NCBI GenBank assembly: GCA_009840285.1
Contig: VXOF01000089.1
Span: forward strand, 1 to 59,775
Source of the DNA: Nitrospira sp. SB0662_bin_26
GTDB taxonomy: Bacteria; Nitrospirota; Nitrospiria; Nitrospirales; UBA8639
Length of the DNA stretch: 59,775 nucleotides
Reading direction: 5' to 3'
Of this stretch, positions 19,405 to 30,209 are shown in pieces (positions within the stretch are counted from its first letter, which is position 1; every line of letters begins with the position of its first letter). The notes below the pieces were generated by a model, which was not told where the DNA came from, ran no database searches, and worked only from the letters and a program-made list of their open reading frames with translations. Both the position numbers and the translations under genes were made by a program.

Positions 19405-21009
19405 ATGTCGTATGCGGCGCCTTTCAGTCTCTTGTCATGGCATTTGCCGGACCATGGCGAATCGGTGGCAGAACGGCTCAGGTGGCCGCTTGCCGGTTCG
19501 GCGTTCCTTCATGCGGTCGTGTTCGTCGCGGTACTGAGTCTGCGTTTCGGGTCATCGCTCGAACAGTCCTCAGGGTCTTACGAGGTCACGCTAGTCACGC
19601 TTCCGGAAATCGCGGCGCCTCCGACGGCCGCACCGCAGAGAAAGGCAGTGATTCCTCCAAGCAAAGGAGTCAGAACGACCTCCCGGCCCCAGGTGAAAGC
19701 GAGAGTCCCCGACCGGGCCGTGGATGCTCTCGTGAGCGTGCCGAAGCCGCAGACCACGGCCATACCCAAGGTTGTCACACCGCCGGTTTCAGCGGACCCA
19801 AGGCCGATTCTGAAACAGAACGTAGACAGGCCTCCCCCTTCGTCCCGGGAGGATGTCAGAGACGTACCCAAACCTGAACGGGTGACGGAGTCGCTCGTCA
19901 GTGCCCTTGATGCCGTGATCGTGCCAAAGCCGCAAACTCTGTCATTGCCCCAGGAATCTGCCCCGGTGCGGCCTTCGGTCCCTGCTCCCGTCAAACAGTC
20001 GCCTGCCGTGGAGAAGGACATGCCGGCCTTCAAAGCTCCTCCGCAACCTCCGCAATTGGTTGTCAGGAAGCCGGCGGAACCCCCCACTCCCGCTCCGAGC
20101 GGCGATCTGCTGGCCCCAAAACTGAAGCAGGCCGTCGGCGCCACCTCCGTTCCCAAAAAGCCGGAGCAGGTTTCCAAACGCGTGAGCGCGGCCGTCGCAT
20201 CGAAACGTCAGCAGAAACAGTCTGCGCCCAAGGCTCCTGAAGCACCAGCCATTACCTTACCGTCCCGGGCCCCTCGCTTGGCGGCCGTTGCCCTGCCTGA
20301 GATGCGGAAAAAGGAGACACCACTGCAAACGGAACGGCAGAGCAGTACGGTGGAGTCGTTCAAGGAGGCGATTCAATCCGTGCGGATCCCTCAGAGAAAT
20401 CCCAAGAGCAAGACGGTATCCCCAAAGAAAGCGGTGCCGCTCGTTTCCGAAACTGTGTCCCCCGCGAAGGCATCCGAGGCTCGAAACCAATCGCTCCCCA
20501 AGATCGTGCCCCCTCAGGCTCCGCGGTTAGCCGAGGTTCAGGATCCCGTCCCTTCTGAACCCTCTGTTTCCGAGCCCGCGTCCGAGCCTGATACTCCTCT
20601 CAAACAGGAGATCGATGTTTCGATTCCCGATTTATTGACTTTTGACCCCCAGCCGGTTTCCGAACAACCGGAGAGTGGAGGGGCGAAAGCGCGTGGTCTG
20701 TGGAAGGTGGGATTGTGTTCCCCAAATAATCCCTATTGGGAAAACGTAGAGGCAAAGATTGATAACATTCATAGAAGCCTTTATCGGTACCATTATCGTG
20801 TTGAATCTCCGGCTATCCTGACTTTTCATGTCAAGCGAAATGGTCAGGTGACGGATCTGGACGTCGTCCAGTCCTCCGGAAACGAAAAATTTGATCTGGT
20901 TGCGAAACGTGCAGTCCTGGAGGCCGCTCCGTTACCGCCTTTTCCCGCGAACATGACCAAACCTTTTTGTCTGGTACAACACAATTTTAGGGTCAAGCCG
21001 AATCGATGA
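19405..21009 (+). CDS. TolA/TonB-like envelope-spanning protein with long Pro/Lys-rich linker
   Basis: N-terminal TM; low-complexity linker with VPKPQT repeats; TonB/TolA-like C-terminal domain (ILTFHVKRNGQVTDLDVVQSSGNEKFDLVAKRAVLEAAPLPPFP). Confidence 0.8.
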   Translation: MSYAAPFSLLSWHLPDHGESVAERLRWPLAGSAFLHAVVFVAVLSLRFGSSLEQSSGSYEVTLVTLPEIAAPPTAAPQRKAVIPPSKGVRTTSRPQVKARVPDRAVDALVSVPKPQTTAIPKVVTPPVSADPRPILKQNVDRPPPSSREDVRDVPKPERVTESLVSALDAVIVPKPQTLSLPQESAPVRPSVPAPVKQSPAVEKDMPAFKAPPQPPQLVVRKPAEPPTPAPSGDLLAPKLKQAVGATSVPKKPEQVSKRVSAAVASKRQQKQSAPKAPEAPAITLPSRAPRLAAVALPEMRKKETPLQTERQSSTVESFKEAIQSVRIPQRNPKSKTVSPKKAVPLVSETVSPAKASEARNQSLPKIVPPQAPRLAEVQDPVPSEPSVSEPASEPDTPLKQEIDVSIPDLLTFDPQPVSEQPESGGAKARGLWKVGLCSPNNPYWENVEAKIDNIHRSLYRYHYRVESPAILTFHVKRNGQVTDLDVVQSSGNEKFDLVAKRAVLEAAPLPPFPANMTKPFCLVQHNFRVKPNR

Positions 21010-22373
21010 TGAAGCGCCTCACGCAGTTGATCTTGCTTGTCTTCTCCTTCGTTCTGCCCCTTGTTGCGGATGCGCAGATGAACGAAGCTGAGGTGATTCT
21101 GGACACCGACCGACTTCCAAAAATTCCCATCTGGATCATGGGGTTCGCCGATGGTGAAACCGGACAACAGGATGACGCCGGAATCGGCAAACAAGTCGAC
21201 GCGATTCTTCAGGCTGATTTGCGGCGCACCCACGTGTTTAAGGTCATGAAACGAGCAACGGACACGCTCCCGCTTTCGAAAGCAGGGTGCCGGGCAAAGG
21301 CCCCCATTGTGAAAGCCAAGGCAAGCACCGCTCCGGTGGTCACCTGGGGACGACTCGGTCGAAAAGATGGAAAATTGTTCTTGGAGGCCTGTGCCTACGA
21401 TGGCGGGAAGACGGATTTGATCGCGATTGGCAAACGGTATGCCGGTGCTCCGATCACCGTGAGACTCCTGCGGTCGATGGTTCATCGATGGGCTGATGAA
21501 TTGGTCTCGCATTACACTCTCGGTCGCGTTCCCGGCATCGCCCGGACCGAGATCATCTATGTTTCCAAAGTCAAGGCTGGTCGACGGGATTTGTTCAGGA
21601 TGGATTATGACGGGTTCGGTCCCAGGCGCTTGCCGTCGGATCCCAAATTACACCTCAGCACCACGCCGAACTGGTCGCCGGATCGTCGCGCCGTCGTGTA
21701 TACGACCTGGCGTGACCACAACCAGGAAATCGCGTGGCTGGATTTGGGTAAAGGGAAGAGACGAATCCTGGTTCCTCCTGAAGAAACGTTGAATATGACT
21801 CCGTCGGTTTCCCCGGATGGCCGATTGTTGGCGTATGCTTCCGCCAGGGATTCCACCACGCGGGGGAATTCCCATATCTTTATCATGAACTTGAAAACAG
21901 ACGTAAAGAAGCAATTAACCGATGGTGCCAGGGCGGATTTGTCGCCCACGTGGTCGCCGGATGGTCGAGAAATAGCTTTTGAGTCAGACCGGACCGGTCG
22001 ACCGCAAATCTACATTATGAGGGCCGATGGCTCAAATGTCCGCCGGTTGACCTTTGAAAAGAGTTCCAACAATGCCCCGGCCTGGTCTCCGCTGGGAGAT
22101 TGGATCGCCTACGTCTGTGGGCTGAAATTGTGCCGGATTTCTCCTGATGGGAAGCGGCGTTTTCAAATAACGAGCGGCCCCCCCAGCGAAAGGGATGAAT
22201 CTCCTTCGTGGGCGCCGGATGGCCGTCACCTGATATTCAGTTCGAAGCGAGGCAGGGGGCGTAAGAGACCGAGTCACATTTACATGATTCAGTATGATGG
22301 CACAGGGTTGGAACAGTTGACGAAGGGCGGGATGCACCATAGTTCTCCTGCCTGGTCTCCATTGTCGGAGTAA
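21006..22373 (+). CDS. tolB: Tol-Pal system protein TolB
   Basis: Repeated WSPDGR...I.F.S motifs; position after TolA-like gene. Confidence 0.92.
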   Translation: MMKRLTQLILLVFSFVLPLVADAQMNEAEVILDTDRLPKIPIWIMGFADGETGQQDDAGIGKQVDAILQADLRRTHVFKVMKRATDTLPLSKAGCRAKAPIVKAKASTAPVVTWGRLGRKDGKLFLEACAYDGGKTDLIAIGKRYAGAPITVRLLRSMVHRWADELVSHYTLGRVPGIARTEIIYVSKVKAGRRDLFRMDYDGFGPRRLPSDPKLHLSTTPNWSPDRRAVVYTTWRDHNQEIAWLDLGKGKRRILVPPEETLNMTPSVSPDGRLLAYASARDSTTRGNSHIFIMNLKTDVKKQLTDGARADLSPTWSPDGREIAFESDRTGRPQIYIMRADGSNVRRLTFEKSSNNAPAWSPLGDWIAYVCGLKLCRISPDGKRRFQITSGPPSERDESPSWAPDGRHLIFSSKRGRGRKRPSHIYMIQYDGTGLEQLTKGGMHHSSPAWSPLSE

Positions 22374-22496
22374 TCAGAATCAAGAGCTGACCAGAGAACA
22401 AGGACAAAAGGGTGGGCTTTTCCCTCTTCGGAAAAAGTTCCCGTCCTGACAAAGGAGGGGAAGGAGGGCACAGCAAGATGGAGGGAGTGAAAAACC

Positions 22497-24302
22497 ATGT
22501 GGATTGATCGTGTTTCTATCTTGACCTCGACAAGCTCAACACGACTAACCGGTCGTAACCTGAAAATGGGGCTGTGCCTGACCTGTCTGGTCTTCAGCCT
22601 GACCGCCTGTGCCCAGCAATCTGATTTGGTGAAAGTGGAAAAAGATCTTGGCGGAAAAATCACCAAATTGGATCAGGAGAAAAAAGCCCTGGCCCAAGTC
22701 CTGAAGCAAGCGAAGCAGGAAATCGCCGAGGCCTTGGAGCAACAAAAAGCCGAGTTAAACGAAGAAATTGTGAGGGCTCGTGCGCAATTGAACGAAGAAA
22801 TCAGGAAGGCCCGAGCGCAATTGAACAGTGATTTGCGGAGCCTGCGAGAGGAGAACTTGCCCAAGGTTATCGGTGATTTGGAGACCCAACTACATCAGGT
22901 CCGCAAAAACCTTGAGAAGGCTTTGCAGCAGCAGCGTCAAAAGGTAGGTGTCTTGAAGGAACAGCGGGAACAACGTGAAACGGAATTGTCCGAGAAGATT
23001 GACGCCGTGGGGCTGCGCCTTGAGCAAGCCTTGAAGCAGCAGGGTCAAACGGTAAAAGACCAGTTCGCCGCGTTTCAAAAGTCATTGGGCCAGTTTAAGA
23101 ACGCCTTGAACGATGTCAAAAAACAGTTCGCTCAGGAGGCGAAACGGGCAAAGAATTCCGAGACGAAAGTCAGACAGGATTTCGATAGGCACTTGCAAGT
23201 CTTTCGTTCCAAACTCGACGCCGATACCCGGGCGTTGAAGAAGTATTTGGAAACCGAGGTCAAAACGACAATTGAATCCATCAATGCCGCATTGAATGAG
23301 GGCAACCGGAACTTGAAAACCGACATTGGGGCCCAAGCGAGTCGCTTGTCCGAGTTTAATATCAAATTGGGCGCTGAACTGACGGGGCTGCGACAGACCG
23401 ATGCTTTGCACGGCAAGAATCTGGAGGAGGTGACACGATCCCTGGCTCAACTTCGTGACGTGTTGGGGACGACCGGAACCCAACTCGGTACGAAGCTGGA
23501 CAGCCAGGGCAAAGGGTTGGAACAAACGGCAAAACGGATTGAGCAGTTACAAGGTCAGCATGCGGCGTTGGCCAAAAAAATGGACACCGACCTGAAGGGC
23601 CTGCATGGGTATTTGGACAAGGACGTTCGGCCAAGCTTGGAATCGATCGCCAACGCGTTCGATCAGGAAAAGAATCGAGTCTCTCAGGAGTTCATAAAGG
23701 TCTCGTCCGGTCTCCAACGCATCGAACAAACAAACGTCTCGAACGTGACCCAAGCTCAAAAGCAATTGGAAGTTCAAGCCAAACACGTTCAGGAACTGAG
23801 TCAAGCGGTAGCGGGGATGCGGGAGGTATTGGATTCCATGGCCGGCATGTTGGGCAACCGCACCGATCAGCACATGAATCAGCTTGGACAGTTGACGGCA
23901 CGATTGGCACAAATGGAGAAAGACCAGGCAGCCGAGGCCGCCAAGCAGGCAACAAATACCCAAGTGGTTTCAACGCATCTCAACGAGGTGACGGCGAGCG
24001 TGCAGTCGGTCGGGCAATCGTTCGAACAATTCCAGAACGTGATGTCATCCAAGCTGAGAGAACAGGCCAACCGCATTGAGTCCCAGGCCCGGCAACTGTC
24101 GAAATCGACGAAATCGTCCGCTGCCGTCTCGAATCTTCAGCAGGGCTTGAAGGCCAACGTCACGCAATTGAATGAATTGACCAAGTCCGTTGCGCAGTTG
24201 AAAGAGGTGGTCAGAGCCATGGGCGAAAAGCTGGGATCCAAGGTGGACGCGCACGAATCCCAACTCATCGAGGTGGAGCAAGCTCTCAAGAAACTCAAGT
24301 GA
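22497..24302 (+). CDS. Large coiled-coil lipoprotein
   Basis: Lipobox-like LVFSLTAC; ~560 aa heptad-rich sequence; exact start uncertain. Confidence 0.75.
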   Translation: MWIDRVSILTSTSSTRLTGRNLKMGLCLTCLVFSLTACAQQSDLVKVEKDLGGKITKLDQEKKALAQVLKQAKQEIAEALEQQKAELNEEIVRARAQLNEEIRKARAQLNSDLRSLREENLPKVIGDLETQLHQVRKNLEKALQQQRQKVGVLKEQREQRETELSEKIDAVGLRLEQALKQQGQTVKDQFAAFQKSLGQFKNALNDVKKQFAQEAKRAKNSETKVRQDFDRHLQVFRSKLDADTRALKKYLETEVKTTIESINAALNEGNRNLKTDIGAQASRLSEFNIKLGAELTGLRQTDALHGKNLEEVTRSLAQLRDVLGTTGTQLGTKLDSQGKGLEQTAKRIEQLQGQHAALAKKMDTDLKGLHGYLDKDVRPSLESIANAFDQEKNRVSQEFIKVSSGLQRIEQTNVSNVTQAQKQLEVQAKHVQELSQAVAGMREVLDSMAGMLGNRTDQHMNQLGQLTARLAQMEKDQAAEAAKQATNTQVVSTHLNEVTASVQSVGQSFEQFQNVMSSKLREQANRIESQARQLSKSTKSSAAVSNLQQGLKANVTQLNELTKSVAQLKEVVRAMGEKLGSKVDAHESQLIEVEQALKKLK

Positions 24303-24366
24303 CCGGCCGGCACCACATCCCCCGGCCAAAGAAGTCGTAGAACCATGGGGATGCCCCCACAACGCG

Positions 24367-26151
24367 TTGTCTATGGAATCTGTTGAATCCAGAATCAAAG
24401 TCCTCCCGGAATCCGTGGCCTCTCAAATCGCCGCCGGCGAGATCGTCGAACGTCCGGCGTCAGTCGTCAAGGAATTGCTCGATAACAGCGTGGATGCCGG
24501 CAGTACGGTGGTTTCCGTCGACGTTGTGGACGGCGGGAGAACGCTCATTCGCGTGATTGACGACGGCGAAGGGATGAGTCGAGCCGATGCTCCGTTGGCT
24601 TGCCAACGATTTGCCACCAGCAAAATCAGTCATCCACGCGATCTGACGGGCATCGCCACCTATGGATTTCGCGGGGAGGCCTTGCCCAGCATCGCCGCGG
24701 TTTCACGCTTTCGTATGCTGACAGCGAGACATCATTCATTGACGGGGACCGCCGTCGTGATTGACGAAACAGGCGCCCAATCGGTCGAAGAGCGAGGTGC
24801 CGCCCCGGGGACACGAATCGAGGTCGAAGAATTGTTTTTCAATACGCCGGGACGACGAAAATTTTTGAAGACGACGTCCACGGAGTTCTCCCACGTTGCG
24901 CACGTGGTTCAGCAAGCTGCCTTGGTCAACCTTCACACGCAATTTCGATTGACGCACAATGACCACGTGGTGTTCGACTATCCCAAGGTCACCACGTTGG
25001 AAGATCGATTACTCCAAGTGTATGGCCCGAGACTCATGGGTATGATGTTGCCCGTTCATTACGAGCAGGCCGATGTGCGCGTGCGTGGTGCGATCGTCAA
25101 TCCGTATCATGCGAAAACAGGACGCACGCCACAGGAAATATTTGTGAATCGGCGTCCCGTCAAGAATTCGACGATTTCCCATGCCGTGTATGAATCGTAT
25201 GGCTCTTTTTTACCGAAAGGACGGCACCCGACGTTTGCACTGATGGTAGAAGTCGCCCCCAACGAGGTGGACGTCAACGTGCATCCGTCAAAACGAGAAG
25301 TGAAATTTTGTAGCCCGGACTTGATCCATCGAGCGATCAAGGCTGCGGTGCGTGGTCCGTTGCAAAAAGACGTGACGGGGCGCTCGACTCTTTCATCCGG
25401 GCGCGATGAGCGGGAGGCTGGCGTCGTCGAGAAGGAGACGGCCGGAGAAAGCGGCGAACGGTTTGTCACGCGGTCGGCCTCTTTCATGGCGTGTGACGTG
25501 CCATCGAGTTCCGGGAATGGACAAAACCACGAAGCGGCTCAGGTCAAAGAATCTCCGGTCCTCTATCAGCTTGAGCCGGAGGTTCGGATTTTCGGACAAA
25601 TCCATGCCACCTATATCGTCGCGCAAATTGAAGATGAGTTGCACGTTTTGGACCAGCATACGATTCACGAACGCGTGCTGTTTGAAAGGTTGTGGAGAGG
25701 TTGGGAGGGTGGCGATATCCAGACACAAGCGCTCCTGATTCCCGAACCGGTGGACGTCCCGGTCACGGCGGCAACGCGGTTGACGGAAATTTTGCCGGAG
25801 TTGGTCAACGTGGGTCTCGAACTTGAGAGCTTCGGTCCGTCCTCTTTTGTCATTCGATCGGTTCCGGCGCTTGTCGGGCAGATGGACTATGGCGCCTTAC
25901 TCGAAGATATCATCGAGGACCTGTCGGAGTGGAACTCCGTGGATTCACTCGACAAACCTATCCGATCCGTTCTGGCGTCGATGGCTTGTCAGGGTGCGGT
26001 CCAGGCCGGCCGTCGGATGGAGCAACCGGAAATGAAACACGTGGTGGACGAGTGGCTTCGTGAAGGGAGCCCCATGACGTGTCCCCATGGCCGAAGAATC
26101 TCTTTACGGTTTGGCAGTGAAGAACTGCATCGGATTTTTCGGCGTCTATGA
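24367..26151 (+). CDS. mutL: DNA mismatch repair protein MutL
   Basis: IAAGEIVERPASVVKELLDNSVDAG, FATSKI, YGFRGEALPSIAAV; C-terminal DQHTIHERVLFE. Confidence 0.97.
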   Translation: MSMESVESRIKVLPESVASQIAAGEIVERPASVVKELLDNSVDAGSTVVSVDVVDGGRTLIRVIDDGEGMSRADAPLACQRFATSKISHPRDLTGIATYGFRGEALPSIAAVSRFRMLTARHHSLTGTAVVIDETGAQSVEERGAAPGTRIEVEELFFNTPGRRKFLKTTSTEFSHVAHVVQQAALVNLHTQFRLTHNDHVVFDYPKVTTLEDRLLQVYGPRLMGMMLPVHYEQADVRVRGAIVNPYHAKTGRTPQEIFVNRRPVKNSTISHAVYESYGSFLPKGRHPTFALMVEVAPNEVDVNVHPSKREVKFCSPDLIHRAIKAAVRGPLQKDVTGRSTLSSGRDEREAGVVEKETAGESGERFVTRSASFMACDVPSSSGNGQNHEAAQVKESPVLYQLEPEVRIFGQIHATYIVAQIEDELHVLDQHTIHERVLFERLWRGWEGGDIQTQALLIPEPVDVPVTAATRLTEILPELVNVGLELESFGPSSFVIRSVPALVGQMDYGALLEDIIEDLSEWNSVDSLDKPIRSVLASMACQGAVQAGRRMEQPEMKHVVDEWLREGSPMTCPHGRRISLRFGSEELHRIFRRL

Positions 26152-27164
26152 ATCCCCCGTTTGAACAGTACCTTTCTTCGCACCACAAACTCCGGAATTT
26201 CATCAGGGCCGCCATCGCGTCGCAGCCCCTCGTTGTGCTGGCGGGTCCGACGGCCATCGGCAAGAGTCGTATCGCCATTGAAGTGGCGCAAGCCCTGGGC
26301 ACGGAGATATTGACCGCGGATTCGACACAAGTCTATCGAGGAATGAATATCGGGACGGATACCCCTTCGGAAGAAGACCGGCACGGTGTACCCCATCGGC
26401 TCATTGACCTGGTGGAACCGGATGAGCCGTTTAACGCCGGGGCGTTCCGGCGGCGGGCGCTTCCGGAAATCTCACGTCTGCACGAAAAAGGCCTTCTCCC
26501 TTTGGTGGTTGGCGGGACGGGGCTCTACATCCGCGCGTTGTTACACGGGTTATGGTCCGGTCCTCCCAGCGACCATGCTCTTCGCGGGCAACTCGAAGAA
26601 GAAGCACGGGTCCGGGGAGGGGAATCGATGTATCAGGAATTGGGTCGCGTGGATCCGGTCACGGCGCGTCGCCTGCATCCCCGCGATTCGGTGAAAGTGT
26701 TGCGGGCACTGGAAGTATACCGGCAAACCGGCACGCCTCTCTCGAAGGCTCACGAAAAACACGGCCAGAAGAAAACTCCTTTTCGGGCACTCATGTTGGG
26801 GTTGACAATGGAGCGGGGCGCTCTCTATCGACGGATTGATCAGCGAGTCGACGCGGAGTTGGCCAAGGGACTGGTCGAAGAAACCCGGACCCTGTTGGCG
26901 AAAGGGTACTCCAGAGGTCTTGTTTCAATGAAAAGTTTGGGCTATCGTCAGATGGCGGGGTATCTGGAAGGAGAATATCCATTCGCCGAAGCGGTGAGGC
27001 GATTGAAACGGGACACCCGTCATTTTGCGAAACGGCAAATGACGTGGTTCAGAAAAGAACCCGGTCTGGCGTGGGTCGAGGTTCGCCCGGACGAGTCCGT
27101 TCGGTCGGTCTCTCAGCGTATCCTCATGCTCATTGAAGGATTTGTGAACAATCCTCAAGTATAA
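26148..27164 (+). CDS. miaA: tRNA dimethylallyltransferase
   Basis: VLAGPTAIGKSRIAIEVAQ, DSTQVYRGMNIGTD, FAKRQMTWFRKE. Confidence 0.96.
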   Translation: MNPPFEQYLSSHHKLRNFIRAAIASQPLVVLAGPTAIGKSRIAIEVAQALGTEILTADSTQVYRGMNIGTDTPSEEDRHGVPHRLIDLVEPDEPFNAGAFRRRALPEISRLHEKGLLPLVVGGTGLYIRALLHGLWSGPPSDHALRGQLEEEARVRGGESMYQELGRVDPVTARRLHPRDSVKVLRALEVYRQTGTPLSKAHEKHGQKKTPFRALMLGLTMERGALYRRIDQRVDAELAKGLVEETRTLLAKGYSRGLVSMKSLGYRQMAGYLEGEYPFAEAVRRLKRDTRHFAKRQMTWFRKEPGLAWVEVRPDESVRSVSQRILMLIEGFVNNPQV

Positions 27165-27182
27165 TCGACAAGGATCAAGCTC

Positions 27183-28079
27183 GTGCCAGCAAAACCACGT
27201 GCCGATATTGCCATTATTGGAGGCAGCGGCTTGTACGAAATGGAGGGTTTGGAACACGCGCGAGAAACGCGCGTGTCCACTCCCTTCGGACGCCCTTCGG
27301 ATGCCGTGATGCTGGGAACCTTGTCCGGCAAGCGCGTGGCGTTTCTCTCTCGTCATGGACGAGGGCATCGTATCATTCCCTCCATGATCAATTACCGGGC
27401 AAACGTATACGCGCTCAAATCACTCGGCGTGACGCGGATTTTATCCGTCAGTGCGGTGGGTAGCATGAAAGAAGGCATCCACCCGGGTCATATGGTCCTT
27501 CCCGATCAATTTATCGATCGGACGACCAAGCGAATCAGCACGTTCTTCGATCAGGGGCTTGTGGCTCACGTGACGTTTGCCGACCCCATTTGTCATGCCT
27601 TGGCGGATGACCTGGGCGAGTCAGCCCGGTCGACGGGTGCCACGTTTCACGCGGGCGGAACGTATCTCTGTATCGAGGGGCCGCAGTTTTCCACGAAAGC
27701 GGAATCCTTGTTGTATCGGCAATGGGGCGTGGATATCATCGGGATGACCAATGCGACGGAAGCCAAGCTCGCGAGGGAGGCGGAAATCTGTTATGCAACT
27801 TTGGCCCTGGTCACGGATTACGATTGCTGGCATCAGAGTGAGGAGCCTGTCTCCGTCGAAGCGATTTTGAGCGTGATGCACGCGAACGTGGCCCAGGCCA
27901 AAACGCTGCTCCGGGACGCCATTCAACGCACCGGGGGAGCCAGAGCCTGTCCATGTGCGACGGCGCTTCGGCAGACCATCGTTACGGCACCGCAAGCCGT
28001 GACGGCCTCCGTGAAGCGGCGCTACGGCCTCTTTTTGAAACCAGCCAAAACATCGAAGGGGAGAAGATCACATGGGTAG
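27183..28079 (+). CDS. mtnP: S-methyl-5'-thioadenosine phosphorylase
   Basis: ADIAIIGGSGLYEMEGLE, FLSRHGRGHRIIPSMINYRANVYALKSLG, IIGMTNATEAKLAREAEICYATLALVTDYDCW. Confidence 0.95.
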   Translation: MPAKPRADIAIIGGSGLYEMEGLEHARETRVSTPFGRPSDAVMLGTLSGKRVAFLSRHGRGHRIIPSMINYRANVYALKSLGVTRILSVSAVGSMKEGIHPGHMVLPDQFIDRTTKRISTFFDQGLVAHVTFADPICHALADDLGESARSTGATFHAGGTYLCIEGPQFSTKAESLLYRQWGVDIIGMTNATEAKLAREAEICYATLALVTDYDCWHQSEEPVSVEAILSVMHANVAQAKTLLRDAIQRTGGARACPCATALRQTIVTAPQAVTASVKRRYGLFLKPAKTSKGRRSHG

Positions 28080-28986
28080 ATTGTTGGTCGTAGGTTCCGT
28101 GGCGTTTGATACGGTGCGCACGCCTTTCGGGGAGGCCACGGAAGTGTTGGGAGGATCGGCCACGTATTTTTCCACGGCCGCCAGTTTTTTCACCGACGTC
28201 GATTTGATTGCGGTCGTAGGAGAAGATTTTCCCGATGAGTACGTCACCTTTTTGAAGAGTCGAGGGATCGACGTGTCCGGGCTCGAACGCCGTAGCGGCA
28301 AGACCTTTCGCTGGCAGGGGGAATATACGTATCAACTGAATGAGGCTCATACGCTCGACACCCAACTCAACGTGCTGGAGTCCTTCCGCCCCAAAATTCC
28401 CGACCACTATCGAACTCCCGATATGTTGTTCCTGGGGAATATCGACCCCGAGCTTCAAATGGACGTCCTGCATCAAGTCGAACGGCCGCGAATCGTCGCT
28501 TGTGACACCATGAACTTTTGGATTCATGGGAAGCGCGACGCTCTATGGCAGGTGTTGGAAAAGGTTGACGTGCTCGTCATCAATGACGGGGAAGCGCGTG
28601 AATTGGGTCAGGATTTCAGCCTCGTTAAAGTTGCGAAAGACGTTCTGGCACGCGGGCCCAAGTATTTTATTATTAAACGTGGGGAGTATGGTGTCTTGAT
28701 GTTTCATGAAAAAGGCGTCTTCGGCGCACCGGCGTTCCCGTTGGAAATGGTAAAGGATCCGACCGGCGCCGGCGATACGTTCGCAGGCGGCTTTATGGGA
28801 CACCTGTCGGCGACGGGAGATTTCTCCGATGCCGGGTTGAGGCGGGCCATTGTTTTCGGAAGCGTGATGGCTTCATTTACCGTTGAGGGTTTCAGTCTCG
28901 ACCGCTTACGGCCACTGAAATATCAGGACATCGAAACCCGTTTCCGGGACTTCAAGCGTCTGACCCATTTCGAGGATCTTTCGTGA
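28072..28986 (+). CDS. PfkB-family sugar kinase
   Basis: VVGSVAFDTV; KDPTGAGDTFAGGFMGHL. Confidence 0.92.
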   Translation: MGRLLVVGSVAFDTVRTPFGEATEVLGGSATYFSTAASFFTDVDLIAVVGEDFPDEYVTFLKSRGIDVSGLERRSGKTFRWQGEYTYQLNEAHTLDTQLNVLESFRPKIPDHYRTPDMLFLGNIDPELQMDVLHQVERPRIVACDTMNFWIHGKRDALWQVLEKVDVLVINDGEARELGQDFSLVKVAKDVLARGPKYFIIKRGEYGVLMFHEKGVFGAPAFPLEMVKDPTGAGDTFAGGFMGHLSATGDFSDAGLRRAIVFGSVMASFTVEGFSLDRLRPLKYQDIETRFRDFKRLTHFEDLS

Positions 28987-29120
28987 GCACTCAACGTTTT
29001 TCACGCTTAATCCGTGCTCCCGCGGTTTCTTTTCCGGGGCAAGACGAAAAGAGGAACATTTGAGTTAGCAGACACGACGTGTTCTTCAGATTGTCCGGTC
29101 ACGTTCAGCGTTGGAGCGAT

Positions 29121-30023
29121 ATGGCGTCACTAGGTAACAAGTTCCGAACCGCCCGTGAAACTCAAGGGTTTACGCTTGAGCAGATGGTCTCGAGGACCCG
29201 GATCCAAGAGTCGCATTTGAAAGCCTTGGAAGAGGATTCTTATGAGCAGTTGCCCGAACGCGTTTTCGCCAAAGGCTTTGTCCAGACTTATGCCCGCTTG
29301 CTCGAACTCAACGAAAAAGAATGTCTGCGGTTGTTTGAAGAATGTTCCGCCTCGTTCTACCAAAAAGAAAAAGAGGGCGAGGGGCTACGGAACATGTTTC
29401 TGCGCAAGGAAGACCTGCAAAAAAAGAGCACGAGCGGCACCATGGTTGTTGTGCTCGTTGGGGGGCTTCTCCTGCTGGGAGGGATGATGTTACTCCAACA
29501 ACAGTCACCTTCAAGATCCATCCTTTCCCGGTTTTCGCAACGGCCCGTGGAACCGCGCGACGGGGTTGCCTTGAAACCGGGTCGCGCGAACGAAGTCGTT
29601 GAGGATCCTCGGTCTTCGGCGAGCGCACCACAAGATGGCACCTCAGGCGTCGCAAATACGGAGCCGGCCTTGGAGACGGAAGCCGGCGGGCCATCGGCGG
29701 AATCGGCGGTTGACGACGGAGCGTCCACGCCATCCGTGTTAGCTCCGGACCCTGCGCCTGCCTCCACCACAGATTCGGAAGATGGTCCGTTGGTTCTTGA
29801 AATACGGACGTTGGACATGACATGGGTCATGATTCGTTCAGATGAGGATAAGCCTCAAGAAGCCTTATTGCAGGCTGGTCAGGTGATACGACGGCGGGCT
29901 CGCGACCGGTTTCTGTTGTCGCTTGGGAACGCCGGAGGGGTCGAAGTTCGCCTTAACGGCGAGTTGCAGGGACCATTCGGTGAGACCGGGGCCGTGGTTA
30001 AGGACGTGGAAATAAGACCGTAA
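29121..30023 (+). CDS. RodZ-like protein (N-terminal HTH, TM helix, C-terminal DUF4115-like domain)
   Basis: KFRTARETQGFTLEQMVSRTRIQESHLKALEED; TM MVVVLVGGLLLLGGMMLL. Confidence 0.85.
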   Translation: MASLGNKFRTARETQGFTLEQMVSRTRIQESHLKALEEDSYEQLPERVFAKGFVQTYARLLELNEKECLRLFEECSASFYQKEKEGEGLRNMFLRKEDLQKKSTSGTMVVVLVGGLLLLGGMMLLQQQSPSRSILSRFSQRPVEPRDGVALKPGRANEVVEDPRSSASAPQDGTSGVANTEPALETEAGGPSAESAVDDGASTPSVLAPDPAPASTTDSEDGPLVLEIRTLDMTWVMIRSDEDKPQEALLQAGQVIRRRARDRFLLSLGNAGGVEVRLNGELQGPFGETGAVVKDVEIRP

Positions 30024-30209
30024 CGATCACTTGGGATTCTTGACAGGGAGAACCCACATTGATATGTTCCACAGGTTTGCAGCTTTTTGATATTGATTTT
30101 GATGAGGGTGTAGTATGAAAACGTCGACGTTCTGAGGGCCTGTACCCTCAATCCAATCGGCCTTCCAGACAGGGGATGCAACACGGACTTATTATCAAAG
30201 GAGGGATTC

